Positions 35,258-43,742 of a stretch of 52,575 nucleotides of DNA are shown piece after piece. The DNA is from an uncultured Ellagibacter sp. (GTDB lineage Bacteria > Actinomycetota > Coriobacteriia > Coriobacteriales > Eggerthellaceae): positions 1 through 52,575 of the forward strand of contig NZ_CAKUAL010000006.1 of NCBI RefSeq assembly GCF_934636505.1, given 5' to 3'. The notes under the pieces were generated by a model. It saw only the letters and a list, made by a program, of their open reading frames with translations, made no database searches and was not told the DNA's origin. How positions within the stretch are numbered: position 1 is the first letter of the stretch; every line of letters begins with the position of its first letter. A program made the translations under genes and the position numbers.

Positions 35258-37339
35258 CTAGAGATTGTACGCACGCGAGCTGTGCATGCTGAGCGCGATC
35301 GTCGATGCGTTGTGCAGAAGCGACGAGGTCTGCGGCGTGATGATACCGCCGATGCCGAGCGCCAAAAGCGCCGAGTTGAAGGCAATGGTCTGCGCAAACG
35401 AGGTGTCCATGCGGCCCATGAGGCCACGTGAGAGCATGCGCATCTGGACGAGCGAATGCAGTTCGCCCTCCGAGAGCGTGATGTCGGCGACCTCCTTGGC
35501 GATTGCGGTGCCCTGCCCCATGGCAACGCCGACCGTGGCCGCGGAAAGTGCGGGAGAATCGTTCACCCCGTCCCCCACCATGACCACCTTGCGGCCCTCG
35601 GCCTTGAGCTCTTCCACGAAGCCGTGCTTGTCCTCGGGGAGCAGGTCGGCGCGGAATTCGGTGATGCCAGCCGCCTGTGCGATGCGGGCGGCCGTCTTCT
35701 CGTTGTCGCCCGTCAGCATGATGATTCGCTCGAAGCCGAGGTCGCGCAGGCTCTCGATCGCCTCCGAGACGCCGGCCTTCAAGGGGTCGTCGATGCCGAT
35801 GACGCCCACGAGCTCGCCGTCGACGGCGAGATAGAGCGTCGAGAGGTCGCTCGCCTCGGCGTCGATTTTGCGCTGATCCTCGTCGGTGACGACGACCTTC
35901 TCGTCCTCGACGACGAAGTGCCTCGACCCGATGACCGCCCGCTTGCCGTCGATCGAGCTTGCGATGCCGTGCGCTACGATGTATTCCACAGCAGCATGGC
36001 GTTCGCGATGCTTGAGGTTCTTCTCGGCTGCGGCGCGGACGACGGCGCGCGCAACGGGATGCGGGAAGTGCTCTTCCAGGCACGCCGCGAAGCGAAGTAC
36101 CTGGGTTCGATTCCACCCATCGAGTGCGATGACGCATTTCACCTGGGGCTGCGCCTCGGTGAGCGTGCCGGTCTTGTCGAAGACGATGGTGTCGGCCTGG
36201 GCGAATGCCTCGAAATGCTTCGACCCCTTCACCGTGAAGCCCGCCTTGGCAGCCTGGCTCATGGCGGACAGAACCGAGATCGACCCCGTGAGCTTGAGCG
36301 CACACGAGTAGTCAACCATAAGCGCAGCAGAGGTTTTCACGAGGCTGCGCGTAGTGAGCGCGACAATGCCCGCGAGCAGGAAGTTCCACGGCACGATGCG
36401 GTCGGCCAGCCGCTCGCGCTTGGTCTGGGCGTCGGCTTTCATGCTCTGGGACATCTCGACCAACGAGACGATGGATCGAAGTTTCGTCTCGCCCGTCGCC
36501 GCCTTGACGCGGACGAAAATCTCGCCGTCTTCGCACGCGGTGCCCGCGAAGACGTCGTCTCCCACCGTGCGCTCGACGGCAAGCGGCTCGCCGGTCAGGG
36601 TCGACTGGTTCACCATGGCAACACCGCGCTCGACCACGCCGTCGACGCTTACCGGCATGCCGGTGCGCACGGCGATAAGATCGCCCTCCTTCAGATTGGC
36701 AGTTGGGACGGTCGTCTCCTGGTCGCCGCAGACGAGCTGCGCGTTCTCAGGCGCATCGAGCAGGGAGTAGATCAGCTGGTTCTCCGAGCGCGCACGCGTG
36801 TAGTCTTCCAGCGTCTCGCCCAAATCGAGCAAGAACATCGTTGACGACGCCGTCGCGAAGTCCCCCATCACGAACGAGATGCCGATGGCCGCCGCATCGA
36901 GGACGGGCACATCGAGCCGCGCATTCAGAAGCGAGTTCACGGCCGCTTTCAGGAAGAGGCGATAATGCCAGATCGTATGAATGGCGCGCAAGGGCGCAGG
37001 AAGGAACCATTTCCGTGCGAAGTGGGAGCCGACGAGCAGCGCGATGTCCATCAGCAGGGAATGCGTCCTGACCGAAAGCGCCGTCGGGCACGCGAGCTTC
37101 GCCTTCTCGATGGACTTCGCGTCGACGGCGTCCATCGCGGAAAGGACGGCAGCGCGCGCCTTATCCCCACCTGCAAAAGTGACCGAGAGCGACCCGATGC
37201 GCGGATAGACGTTGACCGACGACACGCAGGGACATGCCGTCATGAGCGACTCGAGCGCATCGACGTCCGCTTCGGGCACGCGACCGTAGAGCCGAACACG
37301 AATCCGCCCGGGTATCTCATGCTCTATCGTGTATTTCAT
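35258..37339 (-). CDS. fezB: P1B-type metal ATPase with SCA motif (FezB-like)
   Basis: 693 residues. The N-terminal ferredoxin-like domain (1-75) has 'PGRIRVRLYGRV' and 'TACPCVSSVNVYP' but no CxxC HMA site. The P-type core is complete: actuator 'TLTGEP' (248-252), phosphorylation 'DKTGTLT' (D388), 'HFPHPVA' (P1B His-Pro), 'MLTGDNEKTA' and hinge 'GDGVNDSPAL'. The ion-selecting helix reads 'DYSCALKLT' (SCA at 345-347) in place of CPC, SPC or TPC, as I recall for subgroup P1B-6. With the small GxxxG gene 12 nt upstream this resembles FezB of ferrosome loci, which load iron into membrane-bound granules; that role is inferred. A general transition-metal exporter is the alternative. Confidence 0.75.
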   Translation of the reverse strand: MKYTIEHEIPGRIRVRLYGRVPEADVDALESLMTACPCVSSVNVYPRIGSLSVTFAGGDKARAAVLSAMDAVDAKSIEKAKLACPTALSVRTHSLLMDIALLVGSHFARKWFLPAPLRAIHTIWHYRLFLKAAVNSLLNARLDVPVLDAAAIGISFVMGDFATASSTMFLLDLGETLEDYTRARSENQLIYSLLDAPENAQLVCGDQETTVPTANLKEGDLIAVRTGMPVSVDGVVERGVAMVNQSTLTGEPLAVERTVGDDVFAGTACEDGEIFVRVKAATGETKLRSIVSLVEMSQSMKADAQTKRERLADRIVPWNFLLAGIVALTTRSLVKTSAALMVDYSCALKLTGSISVLSAMSQAAKAGFTVKGSKHFEAFAQADTIVFDKTGTLTEAQPQVKCVIALDGWNRTQVLRFAACLEEHFPHPVARAVVRAAAEKNLKHRERHAAVEYIVAHGIASSIDGKRAVIGSRHFVVEDEKVVVTDEDQRKIDAEASDLSTLYLAVDGELVGVIGIDDPLKAGVSEAIESLRDLGFERIIMLTGDNEKTAARIAQAAGITEFRADLLPEDKHGFVEELKAEGRKVVMVGDGVNDSPALSAATVGVAMGQGTAIAKEVADITLSEGELHSLVQMRMLSRGLMGRMDTSFAQTIAFNSALLALGIGGIITPQTSSLLHNASTIALSMHSSRAYNL

Positions 37340-37351
37340 CGAGCGGCTTCT

Positions 37352-37606
37352 TTACTGCTCGTCCTTGGCGGCTTCGGCCTTCTCGGATTCGGCAAGGTTG
37401 ATGTAGTTCGCCTCGGCGACAATGTCGTCGACCTGGGCCTTCGCCTCTTCGACGATGTTCTGATAGCCCTGCTTCACCTGCAAGCCCTTAGCGACGCCCT
37501 GCACGTAGCACTTCCTGGCGGTCTTAGAGGTGAGCGCCTTCACGCCGACCGTGCCGGCAAGAAAGCCAGCGCCAACGAGCAGGGAGTTGAACGTCTTCTT
37601 CTTCAT
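37352..37606 (-). CDS. fezA: small membrane-associated protein with GxxxG helix (FezA-like / DUF6110-like)
   Basis: 84 residues. A basic N-terminus is followed by a hydrophobic segment 'SLLVGAGFLAGTVGVKAL' with glycines spaced as GxxxG, a helix-packing signature. An amphipathic helix ('KGLQVKQGYQNIVEEAKAQV') and an acidic tail complete it. Proteins of this size and layout, annotated DUF6110, are found beside SCA-type P1B ATPases in Gram-positive anaerobes, and the ferrosome protein FezA has a comparable design; both links are from memory and need a search. An AAAGGA site precedes the ATG. The gene ends 12 nt before the ATPase gene. Confidence 0.65.
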   Translation of the reverse strand: MKKKTFNSLLVGAGFLAGTVGVKALTSKTARKCYVQGVAKGLQVKQGYQNIVEEAKAQVDDIVAEANYINLAESEKAEAAKDEQ

Positions 37607-37634
37607 GATGGAATCCTTTCTGGTTTTGGGTTGC

Positions 37635-37662
37635 TGTATAGTTCGCCCAAGATAACAAGCAA
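37635..37662 (-). promoter_or_regulatory. probable promoter of the fezAB-like pair
   Basis: TTGCTT (37657-37662) and TATACA (37635-37640) on the minus strand with a 16-bp spacer, about 30 nt before the small gene's ATG. Upstream is AT-rich with an imperfect TTGT...ACAA repeat (37669-37688); a Fur/DtxR-type box is conceivable but not established. Confidence 0.45.
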
Positions 37663-37712
37663 AAAGGATTGTAAACTGCGTGTAACAAAGAATGACAAGA
37701 ATTCACAAAAAG

Positions 37713-39200
37713 TTAACTATGGCTTTCCGCAAAGTCGATAAGCTCTTGGCGGTTGTGGACCCCGCATTTGGCATAGATGCGGCGCAAATGCGTGTCAACC
37801 GTGCTTTTCGAGATGCAAAGCTCACTCGCGATGCGCTCGCCAGTGCGGCCTTTGAGGGCAAGGGGCAAGACCTCAGCCTCGCGGGGGGAAAGACCTGCCT
37901 GCTTGCTGATTTTGCGGCACGTGGCGTCGAAGCGGTCGAGGGTGATGGCGACTTGGGAGAGCGCCGAGAAGTCGCGCTCGGTGAACAGGTAGAGATAAGC
38001 GATCAGGGCGCACAATCCGGCAAGGGCGCACATGAGATGAGAGGCCGCGCTTCCGAAAAACGCGACGTCGAAGAAGTTACCGACGACAAGCCCCATGAAC
38101 TCGCCGAGAAAGAGCGCGGCGAATCCCCGCCCGAACGTGGCCGCGGCGTCTCCCCCGTCGATTTTGCCCATGACGAGGAAAAGCGAAACCAAAACGACGA
38201 TGAGCGAGAGAAAGCCCGACATGGCGACTGCCTCACCGGGCACGCCGATGTCGCCGAGGACCTCCACGAAAAGGAAGCCGCCCATGAGCAAAAGCACCGA
38301 GAGCCGATAGGTGCCGCCAAGCGGGCCTGCGTCGCTGCCCTGGACGAAGGCGACGCCGCGCGAGATAACGGCGAGCATTCCGCCTTCTGGGCGGGGCGCG
38401 TCCTTCAAGGCGGGCTTGGCCCCCTCGCCTCCAAAGAGCTGCAGAGCAGCAAGGCAGAACAGGATGAAGAGCACAAGCGTAACGGGAAGCGTCGGCGTCG
38501 CGTCCATTCCAGGGTCGGATCCGTACGTCTGCATGATGCCCGTGGCCAGGCCGAAGAGCAGCGTTCCCAGAAGAAGGCGCCTCGTGAAGCGGTTCTTCTT
38601 CGGCGCACCAGGCTTAATAGACGCATCTTTAGGTTTGGACGGAGAGGTGCCGATTCGCTGCATCGCGAGCAGAAACGCGAGGGACAAAAGAGGCAAGACG
38701 TCAATAAGGAGCTCAGCTTCAGGGGGAAGGGCCTCCGAGCCCAAGAGAAAGCAGACAGCGGCGCCGAGCGCAGACCCGATAAGGGCGCAGGGCACGGACT
38801 GCTCGATTTCGAAACCTCCGAGCGCACGGCCCCAGGCGGCGAATACGATGCCGCACGGAGCGCCCACAAGCAGGCCTTCGAGGGCAAGAAGCGTTCCATC
38901 GTGGGTGCCGAGCAGCTGCTCGGCGAGCGAGCCCGCCACCATGAGCAGCGAGCTGACGATGACGACGGGAGCAGAAGTCAGGCGCGCGCGGGCCGAATTC
39001 GGCGCAAAAGCGCAAGCGACGAGCGTGCAGACCATGAACAGCAGGGGAAACAGGAGCTCTCCGCGCTCCAGTTCGAGATTCCCAAGGGAGAAAGAGCAGT
39101 TAGATCCCATATAGAGAAGCGAGATGACGCAGGCCTGGAAGGATGCGAAGCCCAGAATGGCAAAACGAGCGCGCCTCGCGTCGCTTGAACCTTGGATCAC
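37713..39200 (-). CDS. LuxR-family regulator with large N-terminal membrane domain
   Basis: 495 residues. Residues about 10-420 form roughly 11-12 membrane segments arranged like a transporter. The C-terminus is a LuxR/NarL helix-turn-helix: 'AGLSPREAEVLPLALKGRTG' and 'ISKSTVDTHLRRIYAKCGVH'. Regulators of this design are abundant in Eggerthellaceae, where the membrane part probably senses or binds a substrate directly. It lies 106 nt upstream of the fezAB-like genes in the same direction, so it may control them; the link is by position only. Confidence 0.88.
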   Translation of the reverse strand: MIQGSSDARRARFAILGFASFQACVISLLYMGSNCSFSLGNLELERGELLFPLLFMVCTLVACAFAPNSARARLTSAPVVIVSSLLMVAGSLAEQLLGTHDGTLLALEGLLVGAPCGIVFAAWGRALGGFEIEQSVPCALIGSALGAAVCFLLGSEALPPEAELLIDVLPLLSLAFLLAMQRIGTSPSKPKDASIKPGAPKKNRFTRRLLLGTLLFGLATGIMQTYGSDPGMDATPTLPVTLVLFILFCLAALQLFGGEGAKPALKDAPRPEGGMLAVISRGVAFVQGSDAGPLGGTYRLSVLLLMGGFLFVEVLGDIGVPGEAVAMSGFLSLIVVLVSLFLVMGKIDGGDAAATFGRGFAALFLGEFMGLVVGNFFDVAFFGSAASHLMCALAGLCALIAYLYLFTERDFSALSQVAITLDRFDATCRKISKQAGLSPREAEVLPLALKGRTGERIASELCISKSTVDTHLRRIYAKCGVHNRQELIDFAESHS

Positions 39201-39288
39201 GCTAACTTCCCTTCGGTCGAACGGCCATCTTTTCGGACACTATTGTAAAGCACGGAGCCTCGATAATACCCCGCCATGAAATCAGAAA

Positions 39289-39315
39289 GGGCGCATAGCG
39301 GATGTCCATGCGCCC
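39289..39315 (-). terminator. terminator of tatA
   Basis: GGGCGCAT and ATGCGCCC pair with an 11-nt loop, 30 nt after the tatA stop; the minus strand continues TTTCTGATTTC. Confidence 0.65.
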
Positions 39316-39345
39316 AAGGGAAGGTTAGGTTCGTTGGGTGGTTCG

Positions 39346-39624
39346 CTATTCGGCAGCAGCGACCTTTTTCACCACACGCTTCTTCGTGGTCTTCGGTGCC
39401 TCCTGCTCTTCGGAGTCCGCCTCGGATTCCACGAGGTTCTCGGCGACCTCCGCCTCATCGCTCGCCTCTTCGGCCTTCTTGCCCGACCCGAGGCCCTCGC
39501 GCAGGCCCTTCACCGACTTGCCGATCGCGCTGCCGAGCTTCGGGAGGTTCTTCGGCCCGAAGATCAACAGGACGACGACGAGGATGATAAGAAGTTCCGG
39601 GGTTCCCATACCGAGAATTTTCAT
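39346..39624 (-). CDS. tatA: Sec-independent (twin-arginine) translocase subunit TatA
   Basis: Pore-forming component of the Tat exporter. The start is 'MKILGMGTPELLIILVVVLL' at 39624 with AAAAGGAG upstream, giving 92 residues. The membrane helix is followed by the hallmark 'IFGPKNLPKLGSAIGKSVKG' (FGP hinge and amphipathic helix) and a charged Glu/Lys tail. No tatC is adjacent. The Tat-signal protease encoded at 3109-4110 would be a client. Confidence 0.93.
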   Translation of the reverse strand: MKILGMGTPELLIILVVVLLIFGPKNLPKLGSAIGKSVKGLREGLGSGKKAEEASDEAEVAENLVESEADSEEQEAPKTTKKRVVKKVAAAE

Positions 39625-39729
39625 TGCGATGCTCCTTTTGCATTGCCTTGCCAACGTGTTGACACGACTATGCGACGGGAAGGGCCTCTTGGCCATCACG
39701 CAAACCAATGATTTTGTCGCATGACAAGA

Positions 39730-39767
39730 AAATCCCCTTGTCATGTATTTGCATGACAAGGGGATTT
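39730..39767 (-). terminator. terminator after ribF
   Basis: AAATCCCCTTGTCATG and its perfect 16-bp complement flank a 6-nt loop, 33 nt downstream of ribF. The minus strand continues TTTTCTTGTC. A further copy of ATGACAAG lies next to it (39721-39728). Confidence 0.8.
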
Positions 39768-39800
39768 ATCGAGGTCAAATAGGTAAATTCGAAAACCAGA

Positions 39801-40724
39801 TCAAAGATGCTCGCGAACCCATTCAATATTCGACATGATAGCGGTGATCAATTCGTCGACATCGTCGAAGGCGCGCATCGGGCGCAGCCACGCGATGAAC
39901 TCGAGCTCAATCTCATGACCGTAGATATCTCCATCGAAGTCGAGAAGATGAGCCTCGCAATTCGAAGTCGTGCGATCGGCAAACGTCGCCGCAACGCCCA
40001 TGTTGACCGCAGCCTTGTAGCGCTTTCCGTCGACGATGACGTAAGCCGCATAGACGCCGTCACCGATGGAGCGAAGGTTATCGGGAATGCGGAGGTTGGC
40101 GGTGCGAATGCCCATCTGAGCACCCTCGCCGCGACCCGACACGACCGTGCCGCGCACCTTCCAAGACTTACCGAGAAGCCTTGCAGCTTCTTCGACGGCG
40201 CCCTCGGAAAGAAGCCCCCTGATGCGCGTCGCGCTTACCGGAGCCCCCTCGAGGCAGAGAAGCTCATGCGCGGTGACATCGCACATATTGCGAGAACCCC
40301 ACGCAGCAAGCGTTTCCTCGGTGCCCTTCGCACGAGACCCGAAGCGGAATCCGCAACCAACATGAATGCTCGCAGGCGAATGTTCCCCAAAGGTCCACGC
40401 AAGGAACTGCTCGGGAGGCAAGGACGCGAACTCGCGCGTGAAAGGCAAAACCGCGACGAAATCGACCCCCGACGCGGCAAGCGCTTGAATGCGATCCCCA
40501 TTAGTCATAAGCTTTTTCAACTCGTTCGGGCGAAACATCTCGTCGGGATCGGTGTCGAAGGTAAGCACGAATGAGGCGCTTCCCCGCATCGCAGCATCCT
40601 CTATCGCGCACGAGAGAAGCGCTTGGTGACCCTTATGGACACCGTCGAACACACCGAATGCACAGCACGCACCGTCGAACCGATTTCGGTCGAACGACTC
40701 GTCAACGTTAAATATCTCCGCCAC
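39801..40724 (-). CDS. ribF: bifunctional riboflavin kinase / FAD synthetase
   Basis: Converts riboflavin to FMN and then FAD. The N-terminal nucleotidyltransferase domain has 'AFGVFDGVHKGHQALLSCAI' (HxGH-like) and 'VSATRIRGLLSEG' (the KMSKS-equivalent region). The C-terminal kinase domain has 'RGEGAQMGIRTANLRIPD' (PTAN-type motif, here RTAN), 'GVYAAYVIVDGKRYKAAVNM' and 'IELEFIAWLRPMRAF'. 307 residues is typical. The start overlaps the truB 3' end by 17 nt. The PTAN proline is replaced by Arg. Confidence 0.94.
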   Translation of the reverse strand: MAEIFNVDESFDRNRFDGACCAFGVFDGVHKGHQALLSCAIEDAAMRGSASFVLTFDTDPDEMFRPNELKKLMTNGDRIQALAASGVDFVAVLPFTREFASLPPEQFLAWTFGEHSPASIHVGCGFRFGSRAKGTEETLAAWGSRNMCDVTAHELLCLEGAPVSATRIRGLLSEGAVEEAARLLGKSWKVRGTVVSGRGEGAQMGIRTANLRIPDNLRSIGDGVYAAYVIVDGKRYKAAVNMGVAATFADRTTSNCEAHLLDFDGDIYGHEIELEFIAWLRPMRAFDDVDELITAIMSNIEWVREHL

Positions 40725-41727
40725 GTCTCACTCCTGTCTGGAAGATGCAACATGCATTGTAGCGCTGCCGTTGCTCCTCGTAAGCATATATGCCCACAAG
40801 CTTGTTGTCGACGATTACCGCGATCCGTTCGCCGTCTTCGGGTGCAGAGCAACTCTGTCGCACGCCGGCCGTGCAGGCGCACAACTCGCTCGCGGCACTT
40901 GCATGGCGGCGCTCGCAAAGCTCAACCGTCGATGCGGGCAGCTGATTACCATTCGCCACCAAACGCGCACCCGCCTCATCGAGAAAGGCGAAGCGGAAGC
41001 CGAGGAGTTTCACTGGGTCAAGCGAAGCATCGACGCCCATGCGCTCAAGCACGTCGAGGCTCACGCAGTCATCGAGCGTCAGAAGGCCCGCGCTCGTCCG
41101 TCGGAGCGCGGCCACATGGGCGGGGCAACCTATCGAGACGCCAATATCGCGAGCAAGCGCTCGAATATAGGTACCCTTCGAGACATGGAAGTCGACGTCC
41201 CAAAAAACGGGCACGTCTCCATCACCAGGAACGATCGCAGCAAGCTTCGCCGAGTACACTTCTATATCGCGAGGCATCAACTCGATTATTCTGCCCTTTC
41301 GCGCGGCATCACAGGCCTTCACGCCGCCAACTTTGACAGCGGAGTACGCAGGGGGAAGCTGCTTTTGGGGTCCGACGAAGCGCGCAAGAGTCTCTAGCGC
41401 GAACGGCTCCTCGAAAGCACCGCTCGGCACCGAGCCGAACTTAACGGGCTCGCCGTCGACATCGTCGGTGTCGGTGCCGACCCCGAAGGCGATTCGAACA
41501 CGATAGTGCTTGTCATGCCCGACCATGTAATTGTCAAGCCTCGTCGCCGGCCCTACGCAAACGCAGAGCACGCCCGACGCCAAAGGATCGAGCGTCCCTG
41601 TATGACCGACACGACGCTCCCCGAAGATACGGCGAACCCGATTAACCACGTCGTGCGAGCTCATACCCGAGGGTTTGTCCACCCCCACGATGAGCGAAAG
41701 GCCCGATTGTCCCCTCTTAGCAGCCAC
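40708..41727 (-). CDS. truB: tRNA pseudouridine-55 synthase
   Basis: Makes pseudouridine 55 in the tRNA T-loop. Homology begins around 'SLIVGVDKPSGMSSHDVVNR'; GTG at 41727 with GAAGGG six nt upstream is the preferred start, giving 339 residues. The catalytic aspartate is in 'VGHTGTLDPLASGVL'. 'GGVKACDAARKG' and 'DVDFHVSKGTYIRALARDIG' are further family blocks. The C-terminus is longer than the minimal enzyme, consistent with a PUA-like extension. It overlaps ribF. Confidence 0.92.
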   Translation of the reverse strand: MAAKRGQSGLSLIVGVDKPSGMSSHDVVNRVRRIFGERRVGHTGTLDPLASGVLCVCVGPATRLDNYMVGHDKHYRVRIAFGVGTDTDDVDGEPVKFGSVPSGAFEEPFALETLARFVGPQKQLPPAYSAVKVGGVKACDAARKGRIIELMPRDIEVYSAKLAAIVPGDGDVPVFWDVDFHVSKGTYIRALARDIGVSIGCPAHVAALRRTSAGLLTLDDCVSLDVLERMGVDASLDPVKLLGFRFAFLDEAGARLVANGNQLPASTVELCERRHASAASELCACTAGVRQSCSAPEDGERIAVIVDNKLVGIYAYEEQRQRYNACCIFQTGVRRGGDI

Positions 41728-41749
41728 GAATATCCCTTCAATACAACAA

Positions 41750-41773
41750 GAAAGCGGGGGTGATCCCGCTTTC
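41750..41773 (-). terminator. hairpin between coaD and truB
   Basis: GAAAGCGGG and CCCGCTTTC (9 bp, 6-nt loop) lie 23 nt upstream of the truB start and 84 nt after the coaD stop. On the minus strand it is followed by TTGTTGTATT. It probably ends part of the coaD transcript and may attenuate truB-ribF. Confidence 0.55.
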
Positions 41774-41856
41774 CCACTTTTCACTTCATAACTCGAAAGC
41801 CCCTGATCGAAAGCACCCCGAAAGGAAGTACGATTCTGAACAAGAACTCAGCTCGA

Positions 41857-42339
41857 TTAGTTCCCAAACTTCTCTCGGAGCGCACGCTCGACACAGGACG
41901 GCACGAACTCTTTGATGTCGCCGCCCATGGAGGCGATTTCCCGCACCACCGACGAAGAGAGGTACATATGCTGCGGGGTCGACATGATGAAGAGCGTTTC
42001 CAGGTTGCAGTCGAGCTGGTAGTTTATCGCCGTCATCTGGAACTCGTACTCGAAGTCCGTGATTGCTCGCAAACCCTTGACGACCGCCGTCGCTCCGACC
42101 TCATGCGCGAAGTCGACGAGCAAACCGTCGAAGGGCACGACGCGAACATTGTCGAGTTCGCGGGTTGCCTCCTCCGCAAGCGCGACGCGTTCCTCAAGGG
42201 TGAACAGCGGTTTTTTCTTCACCGACTCGGCAACGGCAACAATGACTTCGTCGACAAGCTGCGACGCGCGAGTGATGACATCGAGATGTCCCACCGTAAT
42301 CGGGTCGAACGTGCCCGGCGTCAATGCGCATTTCACCAA
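41857..42339 (-). CDS. coaD: pantetheine-phosphate adenylyltransferase
   Basis: Penultimate step of CoA synthesis, 4'-phosphopantetheine plus ATP to dephospho-CoA. 160 residues, usual length. It begins 'MVKCALTPGTFDPITVGHLD', which carries the T/HxGH nucleotidyltransferase motif. 'VVKGLRAITDFEYEFQMTAI' and 'TPQHMYLSSSVVREIASMGG' (the ISSSxVR signature) are present. It lies 28 nt after nrnA. CoA supply fits the heavy CoA-thioester metabolism encoded at 19113-24326. Confidence 0.96.
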   Translation of the reverse strand: MVKCALTPGTFDPITVGHLDVITRASQLVDEVIVAVAESVKKKPLFTLEERVALAEEATRELDNVRVVPFDGLLVDFAHEVGATAVVKGLRAITDFEYEFQMTAINYQLDCNLETLFIMSTPQHMYLSSSVVREIASMGGDIKEFVPSCVERALREKFGN

Positions 42340-42367
42340 AAATCCTCATCCTCACTTTATAACGAGT

Positions 42368-43354
42368 TTACTTGAGAGCCTGTTCGATAGCCTTCTCGAC
42401 TCTGACAAGGGCGCCCTCGATAGGACCCTCGATGGAAAAACCTGCTGCAGCCTTGTGCCCGCCGCCGCCGAAGCTGGCAGCGATGGCCGCAACGTCGGTG
42501 TCGTCCTTCGCGCGGAAGCTCCCGCGAATCGAGTCACCCTGCTCGCGCAGCATGCAAGCAACGCGTACGCCCGCGATGGAGCGAAGCGTGTCGATGAGCG
42601 CCTCGGCATCTGCCTTCACCGCATGGCATTTCTCGAAGTCGCGACGCGTGACATAGCTTATCGCCGCCTGCCCGCTGCAGAAGAGCTTCATGTGCTTGAT
42701 TGAGCAGGCCTCAAGAAGCACCGACGCCTCGCTACGATTCTGATAAACCTCACGCGAAACGAAAGAAGCATCAACGCCGGCGGTGATCATCTCGGAAGCC
42801 GATGCGAATGCGCGCGAGTCAGCGTTTTGGTACTGGAAGCGCCCCGTATCGGTAACGAGACCGGTGTAGGCGCACAGAGCGATGTCGCCCGAGTTGTCGA
42901 CGCGCATGCATTTCGAGAGTTCCCAGATGAGCATCGATGTTGCCGCCATCGAGGGATTGCAATAGGTAAGGGTGCTCATCGTCTCGGGATACGCGTGATG
43001 ATCGATAGCGATCGAATATTCCGCCTCGTCGAGCAGGCGCGATGCATCGCCGATCCGCTCGCGGTTCGGGACATCGACGGCCACGAACGTCCCGACCTCC
43101 CCCATGAAGTCGCGTGCGTAGACCATATCGGCAAGCCCAGGAAGGAAGGAGAGACGAACATCGGGCTTCTCGGGTTTCGCCAAAACGCACGTCACCCGCT
43201 TTCCGAGGCGCTTCAAGATTCCCGCCAAGGCGAGCTGCGAGCCCAAACAATCGCCGTCAGGACTCACATGCCCGCAGATCACATAATCATCGCGCGATTT
43301 CAAAACCGCGGAAATCTCCGTAAGCGAAACATTCGTTTGCGGGGTGACCGGCAT
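42368..43354 (-). CDS. nrnA: DHH-family nanoRNase / pAp phosphatase
   Basis: Degrades very short RNAs and dephosphorylates pAp. 328 residues. DHH-domain metal motifs: 'VICGHVSPDGDCLGSQLALA' (HxxPDxD), 'FVAVDVPNRERIGDA', 'SIAIDHHAYPET' (DHH) and 'YTGLVTDTGRFQYQN'. The DHHA1 domain ends with 'FGGGGHKAAAGFSIEG'. It starts 1 nt after rbfA, in the standard rbfA-nrnA order. Confidence 0.93.
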   Translation of the reverse strand: MPVTPQTNVSLTEISAVLKSRDDYVICGHVSPDGDCLGSQLALAGILKRLGKRVTCVLAKPEKPDVRLSFLPGLADMVYARDFMGEVGTFVAVDVPNRERIGDASRLLDEAEYSIAIDHHAYPETMSTLTYCNPSMAATSMLIWELSKCMRVDNSGDIALCAYTGLVTDTGRFQYQNADSRAFASASEMITAGVDASFVSREVYQNRSEASVLLEACSIKHMKLFCSGQAAISYVTRRDFEKCHAVKADAEALIDTLRSIAGVRVACMLREQGDSIRGSFRAKDDTDVAAIAASFGGGGHKAAAGFSIEGPIEGALVRVEKAIEQALK

Positions 43355-43355
43355 G

Positions 43356-43733
43356 CTACTCGCCCTCTTCTTCCTCTTTCACGATGACCGGCGGACGCTG
43401 CGACTCGCGCGCCAAGGCGCCGGCGATGCGCTCCGCCGTGTCGACGCTTCGATCGAGCATGAAGCGCAGCTCGGGGGCAACGCGCCAAGAGAGACGGCGC
43501 GCCATAAGCGAGCGAATGCGCCCGCTCGCACGCGTGAACGCCTCGCCCACCTTGTCGTAGCGCTGCTTGTCCGTCGAGTAGTACACGTTGCACACGCTGC
43601 GGTCGAACGACACCTCGCAGCCGGTGATCGTGACCATCGACAGCTCGGGGTCGGATATATCGAACAGGAGGATGCTCGCGATGACCTCGCGCGCCTGCTC
43701 GTTGACTTTGCGGCTGGAAGATCCTTGCTTCAT
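43356..43733 (-). CDS. rbfA: ribosome-binding factor A
   Basis: Helps mature the 30S subunit and 16S rRNA 5' end. 125 residues with a KH-like fold: 'RKVNEQAREVIASILLFDIS' at the N-terminus, 'LSMVTITGCEVSFDRSVCNV' and 'RRLSWRVAPELRFMLDRSVD' (the RxxPELxFxxD motif). It has an acidic Glu-rich tail. It lies 9 nt downstream of infB. Confidence 0.95.
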   Translation of the reverse strand: MKQGSSSRKVNEQAREVIASILLFDISDPELSMVTITGCEVSFDRSVCNVYYSTDKQRYDKVGEAFTRASGRIRSLMARRLSWRVAPELRFMLDRSVDTAERIAGALARESQRPPVIVKEEEEGE

Positions 43734-43742
43734 GCCGACCTC

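Noticed and set aside
37669..37688. Imperfect TTGT-AA...ACAA repeat before the fezAB-like promoter as a Fur box
   Set aside because: Only four bases of each arm match; not enough to call a Fur or DtxR site without a motif model.
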